A stretch of DNA of 64,000 bases from CALBPI01 sp039033995. Its GTDB lineage: Bacteria; Pseudomonadota; Gammaproteobacteria; Steroidobacterales; Woeseiaceae. The position numbers and the translations under genes were made by a program. Below are positions 16,791 through 26,640 of this stretch, piece by piece; positions within the stretch are counted from its first letter, which is position 1, and every line of letters starts with the position of its first letter. The stretch spans positions 1 to 64,000 of the forward strand of contig JBCCBP010000018.1 in NCBI GenBank assembly GCA_039033995.1, written 5' to 3'. Under the pieces are notes generated by a model that saw only the letters and a program-made list of their open reading frames with translations, did not search any database and had not been told where the DNA came from.

Positions 16791-19103
16791 TTACCATCCG
16801 TCTCCCGGCATTGTCAGCGTACGGATGGTCTCAAGACGGTTAGCGAGCTCACGAAAGCGTCGACTGTTGTCACGGCGCAATTGTCCTAGCCCGATGTCAC
16901 CGGGCTCCACCAGCCCCTGATTCATCATCAGTTTGTAGCCATTCTCAAACAACAGCTTACCGATCGAGGCTTCGCTGCTGATGCGCCGCTGCAGGTAGGC
17001 TTGCTTGCCGAGTGCCAGACTTTGCTCAAGACAATCCTTGGCAGAAATACCGGTATCGGCAGGCAACTTGGCCAGTACATTTGCGACCACCTGGTAGGCT
17101 TCGACGAAAGGTAACAACGCTGCGCGCGACACCAGCGGTGAAAAGTTCCGAATCTGCTGTCGGGCATAGTCGGCGTCTGATTCCAGACGTTCCTGCCATG
17201 CGGCGTCATAGCGCCGCATCTCGGCGTCAACCTCGCGGAAGAATTCGTCGCTCGGCACGTAGAAAAACTCAAATTTGAACAAGTCGCGCAGTGCTTTTGC
17301 CTCTTCCAAAAAAGACTCGACGCGGTGGTCAGGCTGATCGGCAACGGCTAGCAATGCCAGCTCGGCGATCGCTTTCACGACAAAATGGTGAATAGTTGTA
17401 TTGCGGTAATAGCTGGCGACGCGGTGTTGTTCCGGTGCAATCGTGTAAACAACCTCAGGCCCCTCATCGAAGCGTGACACGAGACCATCGTCACCTAACA
17501 CGTCAGCGAGCGCGTTTAATTGCTCCGGGCCTTCACGATCAAAATCACTCGCTATCCGAATATCACGGGCCCTGCACCAACGCACGAAACGCAGCATCTG
17601 CTTGCCGAGCGCAAGGCGGGTCAGTGCACGCGGCGCCACGCCCAGCAGAATCGTCGATACCAATGAAGCGAGTGTGATGGGTGTGACGCGATTGGCCTCA
17701 ACGCCAACTTGCAGCGCCATCTTTTTCAATGCCAGTGTATCTTCACCTGACGGGGGCTCGGCCAATACGACCGGCTCGCCGAAATCGATGTAGATTTTAC
17801 CGAGTGGTCGACGTAAACCGCGTAGATAGCCCAGAAACCACTTTAGTGATTCCGGTTGCTTGACGGCACCCGACTGCTCGCGTACGTAGTCCTTTACGTC
17901 ACCGATCAGATCATAATTGAGCGCGACCGGTATGATGTGCAAGTCTTTCGATTCCGTTGCATGCGCAGCCTCGACGACATACTTCAAAATGCCGTATCGC
18001 GGCGGCATCAATTTGCCAACGCGCGAGCGCGTGCCTTCAAAGGCCCAGGTCAACGGAAAACGCTTTTCCAGTAAATAGCCGATGTACTGGCGCAGAATCA
18101 TTTTGTATAGCAAATCGTCCTGGAAACTGCGACGAATGAAGATTCCGCCGGAGCGGCGGGCCGCGTAACCCAGCCCGGCAAACGCCATATTGACACCGCC
18201 TAATAAATGCGGCACCGGAAAGTCGTTCTCGAACAACATGGAATACACAGCAAAGCCATCAATGTGCGTCTTGTGTGTCCACAAAAGCACCGCGGGTTTT
18301 CCGCGGACGATCTCCTTAACCCGCGCTAGTGCCTTCTCGTCGATCACAAATTCGGGCGAGTAACCCATGCTGATCACTTTACGGTTAAAGACGGCCAGTA
18401 CGTCTTGCCAAAACGTACGCGGTATTGCAATTAATTCCTTGAAGATCGTCTCGGCGCGTGCTTCAAGTGCCTCGAGTGATTCACCGGTTTCTGCGACGAC
18501 CTCCTGAAGCGCATCACGATACCTTTTACTCGACTTCAGACGAGTTGCGACACGCCGTGGCACCTTATAACGACCACCGCGAATCTGGCGCTCAGCGATA
18601 TCGAGCGCAAGCCCTGCCTGATCGGCAACAAAATAGGCCAGAGACGCAGGCTTGGCGACATCCCCGCCTTGTTGCGCGAACCGTTGCTTGAGCGCGCCGA
18701 GTGTCGCAGCCGCTGCGGCGATGCAGCGAGCCCGCTCTGGATGTTGATTGACAATAGTCAGTGCTTTTCTCGCGTTCGGTTTGCGCTCGTGAAAAAACAA
18801 GTCGGCAAAGCGTGGCGCGCGCCGAGTGCCCTCATCTCCGCGATACCAAACAACGCGTACCGGGACGATAACAGTATCGTCTGACAGACCTAGATGCGCG
18901 ACCAATGCATTGGCGTCGATCGTCTCCTGATGTCGGGCGATTGACAGCACCACGTGCTGGCTTAACGTGTGATGTTGTGATCTGGTCGCGTCGATCCAGG
19001 CTTGTAGTAAGTCGACCTCAACATCATGGCCGGCGTCGAGAATAAACAGAACTGACGCTCCGACCGGAACCTGCTTCCACGCCTGCGAGTGGTCCGCACT
19101 CAT
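16791..19103 (-). CDS. plsB: Glycerol-3-phosphate 1-O-acyltransferase (PlsB-like)
   Basis: A 770-residue protein. The acyltransferase blocks are in order: HKTHID (His277-x4-Asp282, catalytic), GGIFIRR (319-325), FEGTRSR (355-361) and HIIPVALNYD. These define the PlsB/GPAT family, which acylates sn-glycerol 3-phosphate at the inner membrane to start phospholipid synthesis. The long N-terminal and C-terminal regions fit PlsB, though the length is slightly below the E. coli enzyme. The start ATG overlaps the stop of the upstream HAD/AGPAT gene by 4 nt (ATGA). That neighbour provides the next acylation step, so this pair could make phosphatidic acid as a unit. It may be a second, PlsB-related enzyme rather than the only one. 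Confidence 0.85.
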   Translation of the reverse strand: MSADHSQAWKQVPVGASVLFILDAGHDVEVDLLQAWIDATRSQHHTLSQHVVLSIARHQETIDANALVAHLGLSDDTVIVPVRVVWYRGDEGTRRAPRFADLFFHERKPNARKALTIVNQHPERARCIAAAAATLGALKQRFAQQGGDVAKPASLAYFVADQAGLALDIAERQIRGGRYKVPRRVATRLKSSKRYRDALQEVVAETGESLEALEARAETIFKELIAIPRTFWQDVLAVFNRKVISMGYSPEFVIDEKALARVKEIVRGKPAVLLWTHKTHIDGFAVYSMLFENDFPVPHLLGGVNMAFAGLGYAARRSGGIFIRRSFQDDLLYKMILRQYIGYLLEKRFPLTWAFEGTRSRVGKLMPPRYGILKYVVEAAHATESKDLHIIPVALNYDLIGDVKDYVREQSGAVKQPESLKWFLGYLRGLRRPLGKIYIDFGEPVVLAEPPSGEDTLALKKMALQVGVEANRVTPITLASLVSTILLGVAPRALTRLALGKQMLRFVRWCRARDIRIASDFDREGPEQLNALADVLGDDGLVSRFDEGPEVVYTIAPEQHRVASYYRNTTIHHFVVKAIAELALLAVADQPDHRVESFLEEAKALRDLFKFEFFYVPSDEFFREVDAEMRRYDAAWQERLESDADYARQQIRNFSPLVSRAALLPFVEAYQVVANVLAKLPADTGISAKDCLEQSLALGKQAYLQRRISSEASIGKLLFENGYKLMMNQGLVEPGDIGLGQLRRDNSRRFRELANRLETIRTLTMPGDGW

Positions 19104-20692
19104 CGTTTGGCGTCAGGCGACGCCAATTTGACGGTCTTGCGGGTCACCTTTTTCTTCTTCTTTCGCTTAGCCGTGCCGGCTTTTCGCTTAGGACGCGTCG
19201 ATGCTGTCGATGGCGCTCGCTGGCCAAGCGCGACAAGGAACATCTCGCGAACTTCCTTCACATGCTCATCGATGGTCTCCTTGCGCCAGGCTGACGTATC
19301 GACGGGCGGCAGCACATCGACCTCTACCGTTGCAGGTCGAAATACAAAGTCGCCTTTGGGTGCGACATCGATCGAGTTATGAATGACGATTGGCACGATC
19401 GGCACACCCGCTTGCATCGCCAGATGGAATGCACCCTTTTTGAACGGATTCAGCTTCGGTGTCAGCGTCCGGGTACCTTCAGGCGCCATCACAACGGACT
19501 TGCCTTCCTCACGCATGACATCGACTAACGGTTGCATCACGGCTATCGCGTTTTTGGCGTTCTGACGGTCAATCAACACCGCACCCCCCAGTTGCATGAC
19601 TTGCCCGATGATTGGCATGTTACGGATTTCTTTCTTGCCAACGCCAGCGAGGTCCTTACGCAATAGCTGCAGAATAATGACGACGTCGGCCTTACTTTGG
19701 TGGTTGAAAATAAACACGGCAGGACGCTGCGCCCAGACGTGCTCCTCACCACGTACGTTAAGGTCTAGGCCAATCAACGCACTCGCGGTTTCGGCAAAAA
19801 GCGCGTAGGAGAAATTCTGCATTTTGCGGCGAGAACCCGTGAGCGCAAGGATCGGTAGCGCCGCCACGAACGACGTGGCGAGACTACCGGTTGCTGCGAT
19901 CGATCGTGCCCAGCGCGTCAATGAAGCGCGACCGCGACTCGAAAACGCAGCCTTTGGCCAGTCACGCTGCTCTGCGATTTCCTTCAGGCGACTGTTCGGA
20001 TTCAACGCGACAGGATGCCCGACTGACTCGAGCAATTCGATATCGTCGGTACTGTCCGTGTAGAAAAAACTGGTCGCTAACGTTCCGCCGACGTTATCGG
20101 CGATCGACTGGGCAGCGACAACCTTGCCTGGCCCGAAACAGGTTGGCTGCACCACTCGGCCAGTGAACACACCATTCTCGACTTCGAGCTCTGTGCAGCG
20201 GATCTCCTCAATATCAAGATCAGTCGCCGCCGGGCGTACTTGATAAGGCGTGGCGGATGAAACAATAGCAACGGTATGACCCTTAGCTTGATGCGCTTCG
20301 ATCAGAGCGCGAGATTCCGGGTAAATCGCTCTTGCGATTTGTTTGCGATACATCAGCTCGGAGAACTCGACAAAATCCTGCTCCGGGGTGTCGCGCATGA
20401 ACTGCATGGTCGCTGCCATCATCGCCGAAAAACCCATATCGCCGAGACCGAACCGCGTCATTGCAGCGGCCATTTTGCCGAGCTCTGCCAGCGAAAAATC
20501 TCCTCTGGTCAATTGCTGTCGCAAATACGCGATTGCGGAGAAACCGCTAATAATCGTACCGTCGAAGTCGAAAAAGGCACAGACGTGCGGCCCATCAGGA
20601 GACTGTTCGATACTCGCCAACAGGCTTTCTAACGTTCTGTTTTTCAATCGATTAATTCCTTGGTTTCTAAGCGTATTTATAACCCAAAGCAT
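19100..20692 (-). CDS. Fusion of HAD-IB phosphatase and 1-acyl-sn-glycerol-3-phosphate acyltransferase
   Basis: About 530 residues from the ATG at 20692 (an upstream in-frame start at 20737 adds 15 residues). The N-terminal HAD-IB domain has FFDFDGTIISG (about 41-50), later IVSSATPYQVRPAA and FFYTDSTDDIELLESVG, as in SerB-like phosphatases. The C-terminal PlsC-type domain has NHQSKAD, the H-x4-D catalytic motif, then VLIDRQNAK and APEGTRT. The end is a Lys/Arg-rich basic tail. Such fusions could dephosphorylate a lipid phosphate and acylate lysophosphatidate at the membrane. Coupled by an ATGA overlap to the PlsB-like gene. Confidence 0.88.
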   Translation of the reverse strand: MLWVINTLRNQGINRLKNRTLESLLASIEQSPDGPHVCAFFDFDGTIISGFSAIAYLRQQLTRGDFSLAELGKMAAAMTRFGLGDMGFSAMMAATMQFMRDTPEQDFVEFSELMYRKQIARAIYPESRALIEAHQAKGHTVAIVSSATPYQVRPAATDLDIEEIRCTELEVENGVFTGRVVQPTCFGPGKVVAAQSIADNVGGTLATSFFYTDSTDDIELLESVGHPVALNPNSRLKEIAEQRDWPKAAFSSRGRASLTRWARSIAATGSLATSFVAALPILALTGSRRKMQNFSYALFAETASALIGLDLNVRGEEHVWAQRPAVFIFNHQSKADVVIILQLLRKDLAGVGKKEIRNMPIIGQVMQLGGAVLIDRQNAKNAIAVMQPLVDVMREEGKSVVMAPEGTRTLTPKLNPFKKGAFHLAMQAGVPIVPIVIHNSIDVAPKGDFVFRPATVEVDVLPPVDTSAWRKETIDEHVKEVREMFLVALGQRAPSTASTRPKRKAGTAKRKKKKKVTRKTVKLASPDAKR

Positions 20693-20840
20693 ACTACAGA
20701 CGCCGTGCGAGCGTGAATGTCGCGTTGGAGCAACCAAGGTTATGGTAGCCTTTTGTTAGACAATACGCGCTGAGGCGGATCGGGGCCTGCCACAGGAGTT
20801 CCAATTCATCTACATTGGCGTTTAACGCCAAGGCGCATAC

Positions 20841-22358
20841 ATGACTGTTCCGCTCCAGTCTATTCTGCTGGTCGAAGATAACCCTGCCGACGTCGAGCTC
20901 TTTCGCGCGCGACTCGGTGCCTCGAACATACCGCCCGACTTTCGACTCGATACCGCACACTCGCTCGCATCTGGCTTACAGCGCGTCGTCCAATTTGATT
21001 ACGACCTCGTATTGCTCGATTTGATGCTGCCCGACAGCGAAGGCGTCGAAACGTTTGAGCGAATGTTCCAGCGCCAGCCGACCACGCCAATCATCGTGTT
21101 TACTGGTGTCGCAGACGAGCACGTTGGACGCCAAGTCATATCGCTCGGCGCGCAGGACTACATCCAAAAAGATCAGGTCAGTATTCGTGGGCTTGGTCAG
21201 CAACTCGCCTTTGCAATGCGACGACGCGAGGCGACCGCATTCATCCAGGAACGGGTTCAGGCGGACAGTATCTATTGGATTGCCGATACGATCGCTATCG
21301 AATTTAATCAAATTCTGTCGGATCTCATGAGTAATCTGAACAGTATTGAAGGACCACTCAAAGATGAACCGGAAGCGCTGGCGAACGCCAGACAAGCGTC
21401 TCAGCACGCTTTGGCGGGCGCCGACATTATGCATCTACTACTCGTGTTGGCGCGACCTGCCTCCAATGCGCATCGAACGCCGGTGTATGCATTGATCGAG
21501 AAAACGATGGAGTCCATGCGTCAGCAGCATGGGCAGCAAGTGGATATTGTGCTGTCTGAACATCCGTGCAACTGGACGACAGTGTTTGATGATGCCCAGT
21601 TGCGGACCTTGTTGTTGAACATCATGGCCGGCGCCATCGGTCAGGTAGCTGCACCGATCAAAGTGACCATCCGATCTGCTGAAGAACATCGCGATACGGC
21701 CAACCGCACCAGTGGCCTGAATGTACGAAGCCGCGATTGTGTTTCGATACAAGTCACGGCAACAGGCGTCCGCCGACATGGCGAAGGCCCGGCGCCGCTA
21801 AATTTTGCAAAACAGCCCGGTCACGAACTGGTCAAACGTTTTGTCGAAAAATGCGGTGGAGAATTGTATTCGCGCGTACACCCCGTGATGGGCGTCACGC
21901 TTGAACTCATGCTGCCGCGCCAAATTTCGGCGAAGTCATCTGACATCGTACAAACCTACCAGCAACGTCTCGATGTGCGCTCGGTCAACGTCTTGTCTAT
22001 CGGCCTGGATTCCGCTGCGGGCAGACATATGAGTGAGCAAATCAGTATGCTCGGTTACCGCGTCGCTGACTCCGCGAGTCTGGAAGAAGCCGTGCAGAGT
22101 GTCGCGAAAGGCTTTCGCTGCGATGTTGTCGTTATGAGCGATCACGTACTGGAGTCGCCAGACGCCATGACTGGTCTGTCGCGCATTCTGGACTACGCAT
22201 TCGAATCCAAATTGCTGGTCGTGTGTAAGGAGTCTGCGCTCAGTGATGACATTCGTCATGCGCTGCCGATGCCCGCGACGGTTTTGGTCGCACCCGAAAC
22301 GCTCGCCGAAATCGATTCGGGGATGCGCAATGCCTACTACGCCGAGCTAGACGCCTGA
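20841..22358 (+). CDS. Response-regulator receiver protein with degenerate histidine-kinase module
   Basis: A 505-residue protein. Residues 1-125 form a receiver domain with its phospho-Asp in LVLLDLMLPDSEG. The middle aligns with a HisKA/HATPase kinase but the key positions are changed: where kinases have AH[DE]FNN, this has AIEFNQ, so the phospho-histidine is Ile; the N-box position reads LLLNIMAGAI, lacking the second Asn; the G1 Asp is Ala (VTATGV). The C-terminal 120 residues resemble another receiver domain that lacks its acceptor Asp. It therefore cannot be an ordinary kinase and probably modulates the kinase encoded 2 nt downstream. Confidence 0.8.
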   Translation: MTVPLQSILLVEDNPADVELFRARLGASNIPPDFRLDTAHSLASGLQRVVQFDYDLVLLDLMLPDSEGVETFERMFQRQPTTPIIVFTGVADEHVGRQVISLGAQDYIQKDQVSIRGLGQQLAFAMRRREATAFIQERVQADSIYWIADTIAIEFNQILSDLMSNLNSIEGPLKDEPEALANARQASQHALAGADIMHLLLVLARPASNAHRTPVYALIEKTMESMRQQHGQQVDIVLSEHPCNWTTVFDDAQLRTLLLNIMAGAIGQVAAPIKVTIRSAEEHRDTANRTSGLNVRSRDCVSIQVTATGVRRHGEGPAPLNFAKQPGHELVKRFVEKCGGELYSRVHPVMGVTLELMLPRQISAKSSDIVQTYQQRLDVRSVNVLSIGLDSAAGRHMSEQISMLGYRVADSASLEEAVQSVAKGFRCDVVVMSDHVLESPDAMTGLSRILDYAFESKLLVVCKESALSDDIRHALPMPATVLVAPETLAEIDSGMRNAYYAELDA

Positions 22359-22360
22359 CG

Positions 22361-23530
22361 GTGTCCGATGAAACTCGAAGAATTCTGGTTGTCGACGACG
22401 ACGAGTATGATCGCCTTGCCATGGCTAGAGCGCTGGAGAATTCGCGCTTTTCGCTAGAGGTCGATATGGCGGTCGGTGGCAACGAAGCACTCTCCGCCGT
22501 GCGGGCCAGTAACTATGACGCAGTGATAACGGATTTCCACCTTCCAGACATTACTGCAGACCAACTCGTTGTTGACTTAACACCACTAGTTCATAACGGT
22601 CTTGCAATCATTGTCGTTGCCGGCGTGGGTGACATCCGCAAAGCGGCGCAAGTCATGCGGGATGGTGCCCACGATTACCTCGTTAAGGATGATGTCAACG
22701 CTGAACGGATTGAGCTTGCGCTTAGTGCCGCCTGGCGTACCGTCGATTTGAACCTCGAACTCGAGCGACAGAGACTTGAACTACTGCGATCGAATCGTGA
22801 GCTCGAACAGTACGCTGTATTGGCGTCTCACGATCTGTGCCAGCCATTGCGTACTGTCCATGGGTTTCTCGATTTGCTGCGCGAACATGCACCAGAGCTC
22901 GACGACACGGCAAATCGCTATCTGCACCAAGCCATGGACGGTGCGAGGCAGATGAGTGTGTATGTCGATGGTCTGCTGCAGATCGCGAAACTGCGACATC
23001 AACCGGATGCGTTTGCTGCGTTCAGCAGCGAGGAAGTTGTGGCCACCGTATTGTCGGGACTGCAGGATCTCGCTCGCACCGCCAATGCGACCTACACGTT
23101 TGGCGCTTTGCCGAGACAGTTCGGCACAGAGCACCATTTTTATCAACTGTTGCAAAATTTAATTTCGAACGCACTGTTACATCGCGACATGTCGCAAGCG
23201 CCGGCAATCGAAATCGCAGCTCGATATGAACGGCAGCTGCCCATCTCTAGACGATCGAGCAGCTATGAACGCATGGGCTTCTGGCGCTGGACCATCACGG
23301 ATAACGGTCCCGGGGTTGCTAAAGAACACCATGAACCGATCTTCGGTATGTTCCATCGTGGGGGTCAGCAGCCGCGAGGACCTGGGTCGGGCATCGGGCT
23401 TGCCGTTTGTCGGAAAATCGTTGAGACCCATGGGGGCCATATTTACGTTGATGAGGCGTATGACCGAGGCTTGCGTGTCTGCTTTACGTGGCCTGGACCC
23501 ACTTCCGTCGAGCAAGCGGCTGTCGGTTAA
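22361..23530 (+). CDS. Receiver-domain histidine kinase (cytoplasmic, hybrid)
   Basis: A 389-residue protein starting with GTG. Residues 5-125 form a receiver domain (ILVVDDDEYDR; acceptor Asp in VITDFHLPD). A helical linker with repeated L/E/R leads to the dimerisation domain with an intact phospho-site in ASHDLCQPLRTV. The HATPase domain has N-box LLQNLISNALLHR, G1 ITDNGPGV and G2 GSGIGLAVCRKIVE, all intact. No membrane segment is present, so it senses an intracellular or receiver input. The GTG lies 2 nt past the pseudokinase stop, so the two are co-expressed and may form a heteromer. Confidence 0.88.
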   Translation: MSDETRRILVVDDDEYDRLAMARALENSRFSLEVDMAVGGNEALSAVRASNYDAVITDFHLPDITADQLVVDLTPLVHNGLAIIVVAGVGDIRKAAQVMRDGAHDYLVKDDVNAERIELALSAAWRTVDLNLELERQRLELLRSNRELEQYAVLASHDLCQPLRTVHGFLDLLREHAPELDDTANRYLHQAMDGARQMSVYVDGLLQIAKLRHQPDAFAAFSSEEVVATVLSGLQDLARTANATYTFGALPRQFGTEHHFYQLLQNLISNALLHRDMSQAPAIEIAARYERQLPISRRSSSYERMGFWRWTITDNGPGVAKEHHEPIFGMFHRGGQQPRGPGSGIGLAVCRKIVETHGGHIYVDEAYDRGLRVCFTWPGPTSVEQAAVG

Positions 23531-23711
23531 CTCGCTGGGCTGCGTTGCGAGCACGACGAAAACGTGAACAAGCGCACAAAACCGACCTAAATTCCTCAGT
23601 TTTTTACGCGATCAGCCGGTTCCGAGACGTCCGTCTTATGGTCAATTAGGCAATGGCGCTATCTTTGAGCTCGATATTTGTAGGGACGATTTAGCAAGGA
23701 AGTGCCCTGTC

Positions 23712-25646
23712 GTGACTATTGAGACGATAATCCTGACAGTAGGTGTCGCGCTCTATCTGGTGCTCGCGGGCGTTTTGTCGGCGGGTAGAGCACAGCAAGT
23801 GCATGGGTATGCGCATTGGCTCATGCTGGCTTTGGCAATCTGGGTAGCTGGTGGTTGGTTGCTGGTGAATGCGACCAGCCCCGACCAAATAGATATCGCG
23901 CTAACCGTTATTTTTACAGGGTCTGTGCTTGTGCCGGTGACCGGCGTGATGGTGGTTGCGCATGTCTCAGCGCGGGCATTGCCGCTACTGGTCAGCTCTC
24001 TATTGTGGCTGGTACCAATCGTCTCTTTGGTCATTATGATCGTCCCCACGTTACGACCGATGATGTGGTCCGGCCCTATCGATTATCTGGCGCTCGCACA
24101 TGCTTTCGAGTTGCAACGCGGTTGGTGGCTGAATTGGGTACACCTGCCCTATGCTGTCGCCGTTTACTGTCTGGCTGTCGCAGGACTCGCGCGTCACGCA
24201 CGACGGCAAAGTCGACGATTACGCATTGAATTACTGGCCCTCGCAGCCGTGGCGTTGGCGCCACTGGCCGTTGGTGTGCTCCGCGCACTGGGTATCGCGC
24301 CCTGGCACACCGTGAGTGCCGCGACGGTCATCGCCGCATTGACACCTGCTGTCGCTTGGTTGGTATTGCGGCATGGTGCGCTGTTCAACGACTCGATCGG
24401 TCATCAGGCACTATTCGATCAAATGTCCGATGCGGTCGTGCTGGTCGATGACCATCATCATATGATCAGCGTGAATCCTGCTGCTGCTGAGCTGTTTGAT
24501 CTGGATGGCCGTCACGTGCGGGGGCTGCCGTTGCAACAAACGGTGCCAACCTTGGCTGCTCTGATGGGGGATCCCAGCACCGATGCCAACCACGAAGCAT
24601 TCACGCTCAATGGCCGGCGGCTAGCGCTTCGCGTTAGCCACGTACGACGTCCCGGTGATGCGCAGGTGCTGCGGTTGCTGATCTGTCAGGACATTACTGA
24701 AACCTACCGCGCAGCGGCTACGGTGCGACGGAACGAAGCACTGTTTCGCACACTGATACACCATGCATCGAACGCCATTTTGCGGCTGTCACTGGTCAAT
24801 GATCAAAGCGAGTATCCGGATTTTGAGATCACGGTAGCGAACCCGCAGGGCGCTCGATTGTTTGAGTCGTCACCCGACGCTCTGATTGGCAAGACACTGG
24901 GGCGTCAATTGTTCGGCACGGCAGTATCGGACCGGCAATATGCCCTGCAAAAAATCGTCCCGGTCATTCGTGAAGCGCAGGCAACTGGCCGACGACAAGA
25001 TATAGAATTTTGCTTATCCGAAAACGGGGCCAAGCGTTGGTATCGGCTGCTGGCGGACCCAGTGGACAAAGACATAGGTTTAACGTTCATTGATATTAGT
25101 AGTGAGCGGCGCCAACAGGATGCATTGCACTCGCAGGCGATGAGCGATGCGCTAACGGGGGTTCTCAATCGGCGCGGCTTTGAGAGTGCTGCGGGCAATT
25201 ACCTACACAATGCGAGCGAGACGCTCGATGCTGCATTGCTATTCGTCGACCTGAATGGCTTCAAGGCTGTCAACGACAGTTTCGGCCATGAAGCGGGCGA
25301 TAACATTCTGAGGGAAGTGGCCGTACGCATGCGCGAAACGCTACGATTGCAAGATATTGTGGCGCGCATTGGCGGCGATGAATTCGTGGCGCTGGTGACC
25401 GATACCAGTCGTGACGATGCAGTGGCGCTGCGCGATCGTATTAGCCGCCACTTGTCGCATACCTATCGTCTCCAGGATGGCCGATCGGTCAACTGCTCCG
25501 CCAGCGTGGGTATGTCGATCTATCCGCAATCCGCGACCAGCCTCGAACTACTGATCAAGCAAGCCGACGATGATATGTATCAGGTCAAAGCCGGTCACCA
25601 TAAGGATCGCTTGCGCGTTGACGCAAGAATGCGCCTCGTTGAGTGA
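23712..25646 (+). CDS. Membrane-bound 7TM-PAS-PAS-GGDEF diguanylate cyclase
   Basis: A 644-residue protein. Residues 1-225 form about seven membrane helices, as in the histidine-kinase N-terminal 7TM sensory region. Two PAS-type domains follow (about 232-330, with DQMSDAVVLVDDHHHMISVNPAAAELF, and about 345-455). The GGDEF domain begins at DALTGVLNRRGFE and its active motif is RIGGDEFVAL (about residue 554-558), so it should make cyclic di-GMP. There is no obvious RxxD inhibitory site immediately upstream of GGDEF. The GTG start has AAGGAAG upstream. It follows the kinase pair by 180 nt. PilZ-domain effectors occur in the window at 31.2 kb. Confidence 0.9.
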   Translation: MTIETIILTVGVALYLVLAGVLSAGRAQQVHGYAHWLMLALAIWVAGGWLLVNATSPDQIDIALTVIFTGSVLVPVTGVMVVAHVSARALPLLVSSLLWLVPIVSLVIMIVPTLRPMMWSGPIDYLALAHAFELQRGWWLNWVHLPYAVAVYCLAVAGLARHARRQSRRLRIELLALAAVALAPLAVGVLRALGIAPWHTVSAATVIAALTPAVAWLVLRHGALFNDSIGHQALFDQMSDAVVLVDDHHHMISVNPAAAELFDLDGRHVRGLPLQQTVPTLAALMGDPSTDANHEAFTLNGRRLALRVSHVRRPGDAQVLRLLICQDITETYRAAATVRRNEALFRTLIHHASNAILRLSLVNDQSEYPDFEITVANPQGARLFESSPDALIGKTLGRQLFGTAVSDRQYALQKIVPVIREAQATGRRQDIEFCLSENGAKRWYRLLADPVDKDIGLTFIDISSERRQQDALHSQAMSDALTGVLNRRGFESAAGNYLHNASETLDAALLFVDLNGFKAVNDSFGHEAGDNILREVAVRMRETLRLQDIVARIGGDEFVALVTDTSRDDAVALRDRISRHLSHTYRLQDGRSVNCSASVGMSIYPQSATSLELLIKQADDDMYQVKAGHHKDRLRVDARMRLVE

Positions 25647-25647
25647 T

Positions 25648-26628
25648 CTAAACGCCGAAGCCCTGGTTGTCAAAATACGCAACGGAACGATCTGGAAAGT
25701 CGCAGAATATGCCATCGATGCCCTCGCGTGTCAGAAACGCGAGTAGATCTTCCAGCGTTTCGAACCCACTTGGCAGTGCATCCGCACGCAACGTGTATGG
25801 GTGCACTTGCAGATCAAGTGCGTGGGCTTCCTCAATCAGATGTGTGCCCAACCTTTCACCGCCATCGGACTGCATCACAAGTTGTGGGATCCAGGGACCG
25901 ATCCCGTCGACGGTACCCTTTAAAGCCGTCAACCCGCCTGGTGATAGCAACTCCGCATACCGCGTCGTCGATTCTTTCCAGCTATCGTCGCCAATGAGTT
26001 GGACTAGCCGGTAAGGCGCGGCCCAGTGTTGTCGCAACCGGGTGTTCTCAGCAAGGTCAAAACACTGTAACCAAACCTGCTCGGGTGTTGCCGGGTAGTC
26101 AAACGCCTCAAGTGTTCGCAGCAATAGCGGCGCGATATCGACGCCTTCCCGACGATGCCATTCCGGTTTTTTGATTTCCGGATAGATACCAGTGGTCGCC
26201 TGACGGCTGCTATTGAGCCCCCGAATCAAAGCGAGCTCCTCCGCGAGCGTTGGCACCGCGAACGGTGTGAACCCCTCTGGAAAACGCGTTGCGAACACGG
26301 GTTTGCCATCATTACCAACGCGTTCCCGGAGCCTGAGCTGCTTAATCTCGGCAAGCGAAAAATCCCGCGCGTAATATCGACCGTCTTCCCGCGAACGATC
26401 GGTGAATCGTGTGGCGACATCCGTGACTTGTTCCAGATGGATGTCGTGCAGCACGATCAGCTCGTCATCAGCGGTGACTACAACATCCTGCTCAATAAAT
26501 TCTGCGCCCATGGCATGAGCAAGCGCCTTTGCGGCGAGGCTGTGCTCTGGGAGGTAGCCACTGGCCCCCCTATGCGCGATGGTCAAAGGCCGCGGTGCCG
26601 GTACGGAGGCGTGACTGCGCATGGACAA
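25648..26628 (-). CDS. Glycerophosphodiester phosphodiesterase
   Basis: A 326-residue protein with the GDPD motifs: IAHRGASGYLPEHS with catalytic His near the start, EFIEQDVVVTADDELIVLHDIHLE carrying the metal-binding Glu/Asp and second His, then YPEIKKPEWH. The spacing and the long insert after LHD match GlpQ-type enzymes, which release glycerol 3-phosphate from deacylated phospholipids. No clear signal peptide is seen, which suggests a cytoplasmic form, although GlpQ itself is periplasmic. A second in-frame ATG lies 2 codons downstream. Convergent with the diguanylate cyclase (1 nt apart) and preceded by the TIR-like gene by 12 nt, so probably co-transcribed with it. Confidence 0.88.
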   Translation of the reverse strand: MSMRSHASVPAPRPLTIAHRGASGYLPEHSLAAKALAHAMGAEFIEQDVVVTADDELIVLHDIHLEQVTDVATRFTDRSREDGRYYARDFSLAEIKQLRLRERVGNDGKPVFATRFPEGFTPFAVPTLAEELALIRGLNSSRQATTGIYPEIKKPEWHRREGVDIAPLLLRTLEAFDYPATPEQVWLQCFDLAENTRLRQHWAAPYRLVQLIGDDSWKESTTRYAELLSPGGLTALKGTVDGIGPWIPQLVMQSDGGERLGTHLIEEAHALDLQVHPYTLRADALPSGFETLEDLLAFLTREGIDGIFCDFPDRSVAYFDNQGFGV

Positions 26629-26640
26629 TGTAATGCCGGT

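Noticed and set aside
24076..24388. Minus-strand ORFs within the diguanylate cyclase membrane region
   Set aside because: They are antisense shadows of hydrophobic helices with no family similarity.
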